Source of the DNA: Durusdinium trenchii
Lineage: Eukaryota > Sar > Dinophyceae > Suessiales > Symbiodiniaceae
Reading direction: 5' to 3'
Assembly (NCBI GenBank): GCA_963970005.1
Contig: CAXAMN010004224.1
Span: forward strand, 1,142,199 to 1,206,198
Length of the DNA stretch: 64,000 nucleotides
The notes below the pieces were generated by a model. That model worked only from the letters and a program-made list of their open reading frames with translations, was not told where the DNA came from and made no database searches. A program made the translations under genes and the position numbers. Positions 41,950 to 54,404 of the stretch are shown here, in pieces (position 1 is the first letter of the stretch; each line of letters opens with the position of its first letter).

Positions 41950-42684
41950 CAGAGACGGCGTCTCGACCGGCCGACGGAGCCCTGCGCGACCCTCACCACT
42001 GGTCGCGTGGGCTCCTTGGCACCAGTGCTTCGTCCTGCAGGTCCACAGGCCGCAGCACCAACTCCAAATCCTGAGATGGTGGCGGCATGGGAGACCCATC
42101 CATCGGAAGCCCATTACCCGTGAGGCCTTCTCGCAGGCCATTCTCCTTGCGCAGCTGCGCATGCCAACAGGTGTTCGTTGTGGAGCTTGGTCAGACGCGG
42201 AAACGGATCGCCTCAAAGAAAACTTCCGGAAGCCAAAGCATGGAGCCACGAATGAAGACGAAGGCCCTCCCAAGAAGAAGCTTTGCATAGATGATGTGCC
42301 CTCCTTACTTTACGAGATGCAAGCGGGAGCTCCAGTCCACCAGCGCCCACCATGAAGTCCAGCAAGCCTCCAAAGTCCAAGCCTCCCGACGAGTCTGACG
42401 AGGAAGCCTGGAGCTCCAATCCACCAGTGCCCTCGATGAAGTCCGGGAAGCCTCGAAAGTCGTCCAAGGCGTGGAAGGAAGACTCCTCCTCCTCCTCCTC
42501 ATCCTCGTCTGATTCTTCTTCTATAGCACTCAAGTCGTACCTGCGGCACCTAGTCGCTGAATTTTCTCATGCCTTTCCCTGCCACGGACACATTGAAGGA
42601 GACAACCAGAATATGGAGCTGAAGAAAGAGAACTCGGAGTTGCACTCAAAGCTGCGCGCTGAGCGTTCCGCACAGGGACGCTGA
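41950..42684 (+). CDS. possible Ser/Pro/Lys-rich protein gene fragment
   Basis: Three plus-strand frames here have protein-like content. At 42100-42350 one reads T-R-E-A-F-S-Q-A-I-L-L-A-Q-L-R-M and E-D-E-G-P-P-K-K-K. From about 42296 another contains a direct repeat of S-P-P-A-P-T-M-K-S-S-K-P-P-K-S / P-P-V-P-S-M-K-S-G-K-P-R-K-S. A run of nine Ser and S-D-S-S-S follow, ending at TGA 42682-42684. The texture is that of a nucleolar or chromatin-associated disordered protein. One intron or frame change would join the two frames. No start codon can be fixed and the function is unknown. Confidence 0.35.
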
Positions 42685-42689
42685 ATCGT

Positions 42690-45600
42690 GTGAAACTGCG
42701 ACAAGAAAGATGTCGGTGCTCTGGTGACATTGGATGACGTAGCCAAAACGATTGAGAGGGAACAATAGTTCTGAAAAGGCTTGGCGGTAAAAAATGCTAC
42801 GCTGCTAGCAGAGTTCGCTTTGCCAGATGCATGTTTGATCAAGAGACACCATCCAAAACTTCAGTAATCAGTCAGTCCCCAATTTAATTCCCTACGGAAC
42901 ATCACGGATCTAAATGTTGAGCATCCAGGTATGATATTTTTTGGGGGGCGCATGAGCCCACAATCAATGATTGTAATAAAGCTATATGTTGCACACTTCA
43001 CTTTTCAGAGAGGGGGGCGCATTTCTGTTTTCCGGCCTGATAGCGACAATGTCGGTGAGCTTATCAAGACAAACACAAACACGCAAACACAGGCGAATCC
43101 ACTGAAAACCTCTCTCAACTGTGCGAGGTTTTTGGGACTTGTTGATGTGACTTCATGTGTGATTTGTAAGGTCAGGGGTTCTGGGGCCCACGTGAACTGG
43201 AGATGTTTGTGTTTTCAAAAATATTCAACCGTTTGGGTTCTTGTCCGGCTAAAGGGCTCCGTTTGCACCCACCTAGGGCTCCGTTTGCGCCCACCTCAGA
43301 CACCAAGCTGGAGCAGAAACTGTTGGAACCCTATGTTTGGGTTCGTGTATCCCACACTTCCCGAAGACTCATGTGCACATCTTTCGCATTCCTTTGGGCA
43401 GAAAAAACATTTCCGGAACCAAAAAAGAGAACGCAAATGTTTTTGCATGAAGTGGAGGATTGGATGATTTTACATCGGTTTTAGAAACCAAAAACATGGG
43501 CATTAACAAAGTCCCTGGTCTTGATTGGAGATTCTTCACCCGTGGCGACCTTTTGGCGGATGCGCCGGATCACAGACGGCAGGTGAGCCAGATTGTGAGG
43601 AAAGGGAAGGAAGGACAAAGTTCAATTCACTTGGGTTTTGGCCGCCACTCAAAAAAAATTGCGATTCGGAGTTTCATCTGTTCCTTTTCACCCGGATGTT
43701 GGGTCTTTTGACACAATCTCATGGTTTTGCGTTGGATCTGGATGCTAAGCAGTCATTTGGAGCATGCATTCCACAAAAAATGGAAGTTTTCATGTGAACT
43801 TTGGCTCTGAGTGGCAGTTTTGATATTCAGAGCAATGTTTGAAGATACAGAAGGGCATAGAGGGGCTTATTTGGCGTGTCAGGTGAATTGTGTGGCCGTT
43901 GCAGTTACAAAAAACGCCCACTCTAGGGCAGATGAGGGTTCTTGAGTTCAAGTTTCCCCAGAAGGATGTATAGACTCTTGACCCTTGATGATGTTTCAAC
44001 CCCCGATATGAAGAGCCTTTGCCATCCACATTTGGGGGGGTTGTGAATCAAGAGTCTACCTCAATCAAGATGCAAAAATAGTCTGGCTCCAGTTGTCCTG
44101 TGAAAAGGGGATGTAAATGCTGCGGGGTACCCTTGAATTCTGAAGTGCTACCGGCGGACAGTTGTTCATGAGAGGTTCGTGAAGCGAAGCTCTCTTCCGG
44201 TAGGTCCTCGGGTGGTACATCATACCTGTGCAATTTGCCAGTCTTGGTCCTTAGCTTGCTCTTGGCTGCAGATCTGAGTGTTGACTATAAGTGAAGAGCG
44301 CATTAGTACTCAATAATAGAGTGACAATGGTTAACATGTCGATAATTGATATTTGATTATTAAACTTGATAGCATCAATGTTGATGCGTTTTTCAGGCAG
44401 GAGCAACCTGAGGTGCAGTTGCACTCGCAGCTGAAGATATTGCACCGTTAGAACATATGATTTGATCAAATATGATCTTTGAGGCGTTGCGCAGTTGCGC
44501 CTCCATATGAATGAAGTAAGAACACCTTACTGGGCACCACATGGAAAAGCGCCGTGAGCTTGACTAACCCAGAGCCGCAAGAGGAAGCCACATCCCGTCG
44601 CACCTGCAAGAGGAAGCCGCGCTGGCGATGGACACACTCCGTGGGTACGGTTTGTGGCTTCAGGTCCTTCCCCCATGACCGGGACCTTTTCGCAGAGACT
44701 GGATGTGTATTTGAACTATGGGGTCTACCCCCTGGCCCAATGGGTGCTTGCCCATGCGTATCGATCGTCCAAGTGGAGAGGTTCGACATTCCAATACACA
44801 CCCCTTTGGTTCACTTGATAGCAGACATGCTGATCTTCTGTTTGTCGTAGATGATGAGATAGCATATCCTATGCTATTGCCCTCTAGGCCAGTCCCTTTG
44901 ACCGGCCGCTTCTGGTGCTTCATCCGTGCCAGCGCGCACGAACGGTAGAACTCTTCCCCTTCCTCGAAGCCCATCAGCGCTTCCTCAGCGCTCGCTCGGT
45001 TTCAGGGCATCGAGCTGGTGGAGGAATGTCCACCCCAAAGCAGGAGAGTCTCGGAGCCGAAGACGTCGGGACGGCGGGACTCGAGCTGAGGGAGGTTGGA
45101 GGAAGAAACGATGGAGCTTGGAGGTGATGGGGAGGTTTCTTAGATGAAGAGGTTTTCTTATCCAAATGGAGGGTTTGTCATGCTTTATCTGGTTTTATGA
45201 ATCAAAAGTATGATGGCATAGATGCCCCCCCCATTTGAATGCCGCACATCCGTCCAATGGACAGAACCACGGGATCTGTCCGTCCGGAGGGAGGACCTGT
45301 CAGGGACGTTCAAACCTGACTGTACAGAACATCCGGTTGCACATGTTTGTGGGTATATGACGGTATATGGTTTAGGGAGGGTTTAGGGTTGATGTTGCAG
45401 TATTTTTTCTCTTTGGGACCTTCTTAGTTTTCCTGTGAACTGCTTTCGTTCATGAACGTTCATTTCAGGTGAGGTGCCTGAAACTCCTCAGAAACTGTGA
45501 GCACCGCCGGCGTCCGACCCACAGGGCCGTATACGATGATCGCAGATAGTCGCAGTGAGATGTTACGGGATACGGGATGATTTGCACTTCATGCTAGAAT

Positions 45601-47790
45601 CTGGGTACGCGTTCGAGACATGACTCGCAGTCCAATAGCTGGTCCAGTGGCCAATCACTTCGTTTGGGTCAGGGGTCGTTGGTTCGACAGATCTGGTTGT
45701 GGCGCCACTCCTCCAGTCCTGAAGGTCTGGCAGGTTACGGATCGATGGACCCAGTGCACATGATTTACGTTCGTCCAGTGCACCCAGCCTTTTGGGCCTT
45801 TCGGAGTGAGTGAGACATGCGTAGAATCGTAGCCCTAGATACCGGATATACAGGGATCCAGTCGTACCGAACCTCAGGTACGGTGAGGACGGAGGCACTG
45901 TTATGTAGGTGCCAGGAGAGTCCAGTCGTACCTGAGAAAGTACGACTGGATCCCTAGGGATATATATAGCCCATCAACCTCCCAAGCGGCCACGAGTACG
46001 AAGGGACCACAGTGACTGGGTGTTTAATACCTACGATTTCCTTTTTCCGTCACTGGTGACCTATACGAACTCTTCGTGGTTTTGCCTGGATCCGCGGGGG
46101 GGCGGTGACAACTGGGGCAACTCCGTCCGATGCCATTCGTCTCCATGTCCGCAAGCGCAAGCGCAAGCGAGTCCCAAAGATGCGCCATACGTCCGCAGCG
46201 CATTGCATGACTGAAAGATGCATCCTCATCTCTCCATCTTACTCTGGCTTGTTGGTCTTGGAGCGGAGCTAGAAGGAGAAGAGGGGGTAGCCGGGGTAGA
46301 CCTCTCCCTCCATCGCTGTGACCGCCTCAGACGCCGGCTGAACGTGAAACGTGGCATTGCCACGCGTGGCACGAAAGCCATCTGGCTCCACCGGTCCACG
46401 TTGAAACATGTAGCCAATCATGGGCAAGATATCTCATGAGCCGTCAGTCAGAGTTGGGTCAACTGGGTAAGAGCATGCAAGTGCCCAAAACTTGATTGAT
46501 GTACACTGCCGTATACACTTGGTCCAGCACTTGGCAAATCTGTTTGCTGAGATTTGCATGAAATACCACCGCTCACTGTCTGGATATGTTTGTTTGAGGA
46601 TGTTTGCATCCTGGTTTGGTGACTTAGAACCCTTGTAAGAACCCTTTCGGGTGCTTCCTTTTGACTCACCCGGCTCACCTTGCAAACCATGAAGGTCTCC
46701 CAAATCGCAGAAAACACAAAGGTTTGACGGTCCAAATCGTGACACACACACACACACCACACCACCACCATACCTCTAGCATGTTTAAACATGAGATCAG
46801 GTCACACAAACCCAGAGAAAAAGTAACAACACACACCAACGTCACCCACCCCGCACCCCGCTCGCCAACTTTGGCACGCTGGGTCGGCACCATGAGCTGC
46901 TTGCTGGTGAAGCTCTCTGGGATCCCTGATGAGTGCCTTGGTCGCGATGGCGCGCCCAACACTAGAGAAAGCGACCGGTCGGCAGTCGCTCTGCATGCTG
47001 AAGTCTTTCTGGAAATAACAGGCAGACGAGCTTTGCAATTTGTTGGAAGTGGAGTGTTGTTTCTTTTGGTTTACTGTAGTTGTTTTGCCTGATCTGGCTC
47101 TTCTCTTGGTTCCATCTATGGGTTTTACATGGCAAAAGAGGCCATGCGCTAAAGCATAGAAATGCTACAACACAAGAATGTGATTCTTGTTGCCAGAGAA
47201 GGCTTCCCCTTATGCATTGCGGAGATTTCAGGTGGATGGTTGGATGGTCGCAGCTCACGGACCTGTTTGCAGGCGAACAAAGGAGTTTGACACAAACAGG
47301 TCAACTCACGACTGGGTAGAGCTTTTCGATGTGACTGCAGGGTCATGTGGTTCATGAGCCATCCTTGCTATGACCATGGTTTCTCCGTATGCCACTTTGC
47401 AATGTACCAGGTTACCAGAGAATACCAGAGACATGGCAGAGTGAACTCGCTCTCAGCGCACTGTTTGATGCCATAAGTACTGTTGTATCATGTGGCATCT
47501 ATCGATGACTTGGCCTTTGGCTATTGGTTGGATGCTAGATGTGTTCCACCCCCGGGTCCCACCCCATCAATCGATGAACATGCCACACGGATGGTTGGCA
47601 TCCAGCAAAAACACACCCAAAGGAGTCCCAGACTTCACCAAAGAGAGAAGAACACCAACCACCTCCCAGCCGCCATGACCCCACCCAGGCACTTGCCGGG
47701 CGTTTGCCGCTCGAAGAGCAGAAGGGCTAGAAGTCGTTGGGTGAGGTGTTGAGGTGTGGGTACTCCCCAGATGAAGAGGCGTTGCGTTCT
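42690..47790. other. no supported gene; scattered short repeats
   Basis: Frames at 44554-45130 (both strands) are open but not identifiable. A CA microsatellite lies at 46741-46757. The dispersed GGATCCCTAGGG repeat lies at 45850-45975. Confidence 0.45.
45850..45975 (+). repeat. dispersed repeat with GGATCCCTAGGG, copy 2
   Basis: It contains an 11-bp perfect hairpin TCCAGTCGTAC-(8 nt)-GTACGACTGGA (45921-45950) followed by TCCCTAGGGATATATATAG. GAGGACGGAGGC and TATGTAGG are shared with 25595-25735. TATATATA at 45961-45967 is the only TATA-like run here. A promoter role is not shown. Confidence 0.55.
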
Positions 47791-47792
47791 CC

Positions 47793-49017
47793 ATGGCTTC
47801 GGGTGATTCATCAAGAGAGTCGGCCACGAGGCGAAAGTCCCCCCGAAAGCGGTCTGCTCTCCTCCGCTCGAAGTCCCGAGCGGACCGATGTCCCGCACCG
47901 AAGCACGCGGGAAGAATCGGAGGTCCGGATCATGTTGGATCCACTGGGCTCCATCAGTGATGCATAGAGTATAGGGTGATGGGCCATTTCCACCGCGGCA
48001 GGTGGATCCCGGACTGGTCGAGTCCAGGTGGATCAGCGTTTGCGAGTGGATCAGCTCCAGTCCTGAAAAGAAGGTGGAAACAAACTTCTGCAAATGCAGA
48101 TTCGCCCAGGTTTCTGGTTGGTTGGACCCCAAACGAAGAGCAGAAATGGTTGGACATGGACCAAAATCCACCTGAAAGATCCCCAACGACCTTCGTGGAT
48201 CTCTTGGGATTATTTTTTTTTCAGGTCCACAAAAGAGCTTTTTAAGGTCGCTCTTTGCCACTTTGTTTGGTCAGTTCCGCCAAAATCGGCCACTCCGTCC
48301 TGCCCTGCCCGACACATCACAGATATTCGCCGACTCGCTCTTCAACTTGCATGACCTAGCCAGGAAGAACGTGGATCACCTGCAACTCACCTTTTGGGGG
48401 GATTAGCAATCACCCCACGAAGGCAACAGCTGAAGTTCGATTCAGAGCGCACTGAAGCGCTCAAGAGCAAGCCAAGCGCGCGCTCTCGGCTCCGCGAAGC
48501 GTTCGGGTTCGGGATCCCATTGCGCATCCATTGCGGAAGAGTTCTGTACATATAGAGAGATCATAGAAACCAGCACCTTCAAACGGGTCACCTGGCTGGT
48601 TTCGCCCCAGCCCACCACTATCCGGGACCTCCAGCCAGGACACCCCTTGAAGGTCATAGATAGTTATAAGTGGTTGAAATATGCAACTATTCCAGTCCCA
48701 TCAATTCTTTGGGAACCTTCTCCCAGTCCGAGGGCGTGGACGGTGTGGACGATGTGCTTGAAGCGCCTCACTGCGACTTCATCGAAGGTCCCTCAAAACC
48801 AGGAGATGTTGGAGCCTGGCTAGGAAAAACCATGGGTAGCCTGGTTGTGCTTCCGGTGATAAGGATGTTCTCCCTTTTTTTTCTTCATGATTTCTCCAAA
48901 ACTGCGTAACCTGGTGTTTTGGTGTTCCCCCTTTCAGAAGGCCGGCCCACCTGTCCAGAGCAAGGCGAAGCCTTGGCGGAGCATGGTGCCAGCATGGCCC
49001 GCTACTTCGAGGCGAAA
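47793..49017 (+). CDS. six-exon gene of unknown function
   Basis: ATG at 47793 (CTCCATGG) opens a basic Ser/Arg-rich N-terminus (M-A-S-G-D-S-S-R-E-S). Exons 47793-47889, 48225-48370, 48430-48545, 48574-48652, 48727-48787 and 48938-49017 join in phase at every junction through GT-AG introns of 28-335 bases. Two introns have clear pyrimidine tracts (TATTTTTTTTTCAG and CCCCCTTTCAG). The protein so far has about 193 residues: a helical region (L-P-D-T-S-Q-I-F-A-D-S-L-F), a stretch V-T-W-L-V-S-P-Q-P-T-T-I-R-D-L-Q that could be a small beta-grasp-like fold, and an acidic part (G-V-D-D-V-L-E-A-P). It continues beyond 49017 into exons I could not fix. A spliced-leader acceptor AG lies at about 47770. 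The 28-base intron (48546-48573) is unusually short, so that junction is the weakest. No family is recognised. Confidence 0.55.
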
Positions 49018-52000
49018 GTGAAGCGTTTTTTGTGGAAAGTGGCGATCAGGTGTTCCGTAGCAGCATGTCGCCAGCAACATGCACAGCCGAAGGAGATGAG
49101 CAGAGTGAGTTTGGGTGGCAAATGTCAAGTCAAATGACATGCTACCTGGAGCTTCCTCACAGGTGGCGAAGCCTAAGAAGTTGAGCTGTGCAAGTTTGTG
49201 TTGGAGGAGGTTCCGGCTCCAGTGGGAGGTTCCATGTTCACCCCAGCTGTGGGAGGTTCAACGCTGCGACACTGTGAGAGACCTCCAGGTTTGCTCCAGT
49301 GACCGATTCTCCTTGGAGACACTGGAGAGAGGTTCTTGCCGGAGCATGGCCAGATGTCATACGAAGCTTAGCTGCTATGCTATAAAATATAATACTATTG
49401 CTCCAGCTGCAGGAAGCTTTGTATATTTGTATCATCATGTAGGATTGTTTCACTCTCGCAATGAAACATTTATAAAACCCAAGAAGAAAGAAGGCTTTGG
49501 AGGCCTTGTATACCAATAGCCTCCGCACACATAAACAGTTCTTTTCAAAAGCCTGAAATTGATGCCTTTTGCCCATAAAGAAGGCAGTTTTTGCTCTTGT
49601 TGCCCATCAGATCATTTGAACACCCAAAGGTTGCTGGATAAAACTCCATTGGAGTAAGGTGAGCGACACTGAAACAGAAGATCAAGACCTTTATCCACTG
49701 CCATTGTTGTGATTGGAGCCTCAAAAAGTGCATCAGTCCGGTGGATGGACAAATCTGCCGTTTGTCCTTCCCACTAAAAGCTGCCCTTTTTCCTTGAACA
49801 AAGCGCCTCTTTCAATGTTGACAACCCTACAAATTGCTTCACTGCTACACCTCTTTCAATGTAAACCTGCAATGCTTCACTCTTTGGTACAGGCGGTTAC
49901 TTTGCCACCAATCCTCCCACAAAACCTGCCATCAGCAGCTTGCGCCCAGCAGTTTGTGCACCTGTTTTGGGACATGGTTTCAACTTGGAATGAGCAGGCT
50001 GTCACAGGCTGGGCAGCAAAAAACACTGCACCCCCCCCCAAAAAAAAAATAAGCGCCGGCAACATAACAACAAAGCTATTTTGCGACATTCTGTCCAAAT
50101 CCGGCAGTGGAGGGAAAAAGGCGCCTTTGGGCGTCCGAGGGATTGAACTATTTAGATCTTCTATGTATCGTGTAAAGGGTCAACCCAGAAGCAGACTCTT
50201 CGGAGAGAAGTCCGCGAAAGATCATCCCAGATTTGCGGAGGACCTAAATCAAGCCACCATCAAGAGAAATAACACACAGCCCCCACCACCGAACATGTTC
50301 ATTCTACACACATTGAACTAAGAACCTCTCTGAACTCTGATCGTGTCAGACCCCTACTGAAGGGACCTCCCTCTTCAGGGACTTTGCACGAAGCCGAGGA
50401 TCAGCCTGAAGATCCGGGCGCAGCATCTCACCAGCTTGATCAAGGTCGCCAAGTCGCCGCTCGGACGTAAGAAGCTCGATCCGTGCCGACGACAACGCTC
50501 GCGCCATTGACACCGGATCACACCAGAAGACCTCATGACAATGGGCGCGGAAGACGGTTCTTTCTTTTCGAGTGGTGGCGGATGATGGGAAGAGTAGAAA
50601 AGGTTTGATTTGAAGCTTTCATTTGGAGCCCGGCCGAAGTTGTATGTATTGAGGGGTGTTTGAATTCAAGGGGCATGCTGCTGGGATCTGCTGGGTGTCT
50701 TTGCCCACTACCACAAGACTCAGGTTACAGGTTCATTGATTTTCAAGCGTTTCCTCCTATAGGCCCATGGAGGATTGTTTCGTTTGTTTCTCCGAAAGCT
50801 CCCCGTTTCCTTGTATATCTTGAACCAAGACTTGGACACCAATGAATCATTCCTCCAGGGTTTCTTGGAGCTACGTCTGACTTCTGGGGACCAATTCACA
50901 TCACGGAATGATGGGACAACTCAGCCAAATGGGCCCAGGTTACGCCGACCGACGTTGGGCAACCCAAAGAAAACACCGCTCAACCTCCGTCAAAAAGATG
51001 CTTGAGGTGACCTGGTATATATCACCTGCCGTACCCGGCCTTCTCAGCTGCCTTGCAGCGAAGCTGCGGTCCGTCCAACGAAGCGGTTCCGTCCCATCCG
51101 CGCCGAGGTTTCGAATTAGCGAAGATTTTGGCTCCATCGATGTGCTGGAGGCTCAGAAAGTCTGGTGGAAGGGATTGGGTCGAAGATATTGGGTGTGTGC
51201 GGAGATAGGACATGTTTGTAACCATTTGTAACCCACCAAAAGAGAGAGATTCTGCCGGCTTCAAGCAACCCATGAGTTGGATGGTGCTGTGTTTCTTGGC
51301 CAAGAAACAAGGCTATAGCCCAACTACAGACTAAGACTCACATATGCAATATGTATATAATGTGTCTTTTTGCTTTGATGTTTGATGGTCGTTGATCCTC
51401 CTTGACCCTCTTATCAGCGTCATTCAGGACCATTAAGGCTTCTCTTTGGGGTCAGGTTTTTCAATTGGTAGACCTTTGTGTATAGAGCCTTCTTGTTGCT
51501 TCACGTCCTCTCAACCATCCAAATCGACCAAAAAGGCCGGTGAGGCCGGCTGCCAGGAGAATGCTTCTCAGGGTCCAGAGTTGGTTGAAGGGAGAATGTA
51601 CAGGAAACCTATAGCTATGGGTAGCTATTGGGGTGAACACCTCATGCAGATGTTCCTTAAAAAGTGAAACACATCATCCATTGAATGGTGTCGTTTTCGC
51701 CTGGCGAAGGCTATGAATCACGTCCACCTCTAATTAGTCTGACCCTGTTGCCAGGTGCGCTGTACCACTGAGCCACCGCCCGCAGCAGTGGAGCCGTTTG
51801 CCTCTTCTTGCTGGGGCCGTTGCCAAAGAAGGCCCAGCGATCATGCCGTTCGGAACCGTAAACCATGCGGAAGCGCGGAACCGGTCAACGGATCAGGATC
51901 GAATGGCGCTACGCATGCACCATCCGAGCAAGAGGTCTTCTGGCTGGAATACCTCACATGCAGGTACTATACGACTTATATAGTGGATCTCTTCAGACAG

Positions 52001-54254
52001 GACGCCCCGAAATGTCGGAAGCACGGCGAAGATGGCTGGATGACGCGAATTCACGAGCCCCAAGCTTCCAATGACCCATTCCAACAATGAAGATGGTTTT
52101 GACTTTTCCTTAGGGTCAAATGAAAGGATAGATCGGCTAGATTTATGCTGAGGAGGTTAGTAAGCTTCCACTGGGTGTGATCAAAACAGTAACAATGAGG
52201 TTTAAAAACTGGAAATGAAGATAATCCAAAGTACGATACAAAAACATAGTAACAAAACTAGGGGAACACATATATATAGCTAAAGCCATACTGTATATTA
52301 ATTTATTGGTGCACTGGTTCCATTTGGTTCCCCTATTTTTACAGTAATTTACAGCACTACGTTTTATCTAAGTTTGCACATTGTTTGTTCAAATTGCAAA
52401 TGTACCTCGAAAACACTCTAAAAACGTACGAAAGCATTGGGAACAAATAGGAACCACATATATAGTACAAATATATATGAAACAATAGGACCAAAAGTTG
52501 TACCAAAAACAGGTCCTATTGTGTTCCTATGTGTTGTATTTGTCCTATGTTCACATATTTGTTCCTAATGTTGGTCCTATATATTTCGTTTCCTAGTTGT
52601 TCCTAATTTTACTACTTTCCAAGTTCCAATGTCAAGCCTCATTCAGCTCGACATAAGGCTTGATGAATCTTGCTTTACAAGCCCAAACAATCCCTGACAC
52701 TGGAATGCCAGGGAATATTTGCCCATTTGTTGGGGTACCTTTTGGATGTCTCAAGGGTCAATGCAGGTATATAAATATTCCAGGTCTTCTTGAGGTGATG
52801 TGTTTTCCCTGCCGGTGAATCCCATTACCAGTTCCTAGGAGCAGCACATCCAAGTAGTCCGATGCTTTGGGAGAAGGCAGAGAAGGCATGCATCGCCATC
52901 ACACTCGTCAGGTGGAAGCAGTTCAACAGCACCGCCTTGGATAGGATGCCACTGGGTCAGCAGATGAGAAAAGACATCTTGCTCTCACATGGGTCGACGA
53001 AAAACATGTGAAAAACCATCAGAACATCTGATCTGTCTAAGAACATCAGTGCTAATTTCCATCTCCTTCTGGGTGCCCAGAAAAAGGGTTGTTGGTTTTC
53101 CGGGCCCGAGTGGATCAGCGGTATTTGCTTGTTTTCCTGACTGGTGCGACGAAAGTAAGGAGAATCAGGGAAGTGTCGCTCGCTCCCAATAGAGATTCCT
53201 GACTGGGCCCAGCCACCCTCGGCCACCCGACAGACCCGTCGCACCCGTCGAGTCGAGTGCTCGGCATTGATCACACGGCTCGTCGAGTCGCACTCAACCG
53301 AGCGCGGACCGGGGTGCTACATGGGTGCTCGGGTAGTCGAACACGTTCTGTGCTGGTGCGGCTTTCACGTCTTAAGCAAGTCTAGAGTCTACAGTAAATG
53401 GTTTGGTGAAACATGAGTAACATGATCAGCGTTCAAATCGAGCCATGATCAGGGTTCAAACTATTCTGTCACTTGGCCACAGTGTGATCATTCACCCAAC
53501 CAGCCTTAAATACTCAAAGATCGGGATGTTATTGTGGTGTTGTTTCATGAGAGGGTGATTTGGTACCCATTGAAATGCACTGCCTGACTGCAACAAGTGT
53601 GTGTGTGTGTGTGAAGCTTTTGCACATGAAGCCTGGGATTTTGTTGCACAGTCGCACAGCGTCTCAGAGAGGGGCCGGATGCCTCCAATGATGTCAGTCA
53701 TCCTGCAGTAGATAGAACAGCAAGAACCCGAACACTTGACAACAACAGGTGTGTGTGTGTGTGTTTATTGTTTGAACTGCTTAGTTGTTTGGTTTGTTGA
53801 TATTCCTCCATCCTTAGGAAACTAATCCAAGGCCCTCCTGAATTCTGGGATTATTTATTTGGTACAAAAGTCCTGAGGGGGTTGGACAACAGACGTCGTG
53901 CAAAGACCTCCTGATTAAGTAACTCTATTGCTGACTGATTGTTGCTTATAACTTATGAATACGTTTGATCTTGTCAACACTCAAACCCCTTTTGATTAGT
54001 TAAGCTTGAATTTCCGAATGCAGACCTGGAGCAGCTCAAGATTAAATAGGTACCCTGGATTCAAAAAACAATGAATCCAGGGCAGGGGTAGATGACCCCC
54101 CTAAGGAAGGGGGTAATTATTTGTTTATGGCTTGTATCCACAAAGTTTGTGACATTGCATGGCTTCCCCCAATCATGGCCTTTGTTCCTGAACACCCTCT
54201 TCACCCTCTGATGTCTGCATAAAAACCCTCTTCACCATCTGACATTCTTCCCAG
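49018..54254. other. mostly non-coding; ends of two genes may reach in
   Basis: The plus frame after 49160 may hold the last exons of the preceding gene. A poly-C/poly-A run lies at 50032-50049. The stretch 52140-52640 is AT-rich with short inverted words (CAATAGGACC near 52484 and GGTCCTATTG near 52511). GT microsatellites lie at 53597-53613 and 53750-53764. No other gene is supported. Confidence 0.45.
51705..51784 (-). pseudogene. tRNA-like relic
   Basis: The minus strand reads GGTGGCTCAGTGGTACAGCGC (51777-51757). This fits the D-arm and A box of a tRNA (T-G-G-C-T-C-A-G-T-G-G). About 40 bases on, G-T-G-A-T-T-C-A-T-A-G resembles a decayed T-loop and B box. The anticodon loop lacks the usual U33 and the acceptor strands pair poorly, so it is not a working tRNA. 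A tRNA-derived short interspersed element or a degenerate tRNA gene is most likely. Confidence 0.3.
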
Positions 54255-54404
54255 GTCCACGCTCGAGATCCATTCGCAGATCGTGGCCAACAGTTTTTTG
54301 AGCTTCAACCACCTGACTCTCGGCTCCGTCCAGCTCCGTCCCGGCGTGGGCCTGTCACGCATGGCCCGCTCGGTTTCCTGGCGGACGCGAGCGTTCACAA
54401 GTCA
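54255..54404 (+). CDS. DUF389 gene, exon candidate 1
   Basis: It follows CCAG and ends before GTGCAA. Contains S-F-L-S-F-N-H-L-T-L, then a basic stretch (S-V-S-W-R-T-R). Two bases of a codon are left for the next exon. Confidence 0.45.

Noticed and set aside
45955-45975. TATATATA as a promoter TATA box
   Set aside because: Dinoflagellate genes generally lack TATA boxes, and no gene start follows within a reasonable distance.
47635-48261. Minus-strand 208-codon open frame
   Set aside because: It overlaps the phase-consistent plus-strand gene at 47793-49017 and has no recognisable content.
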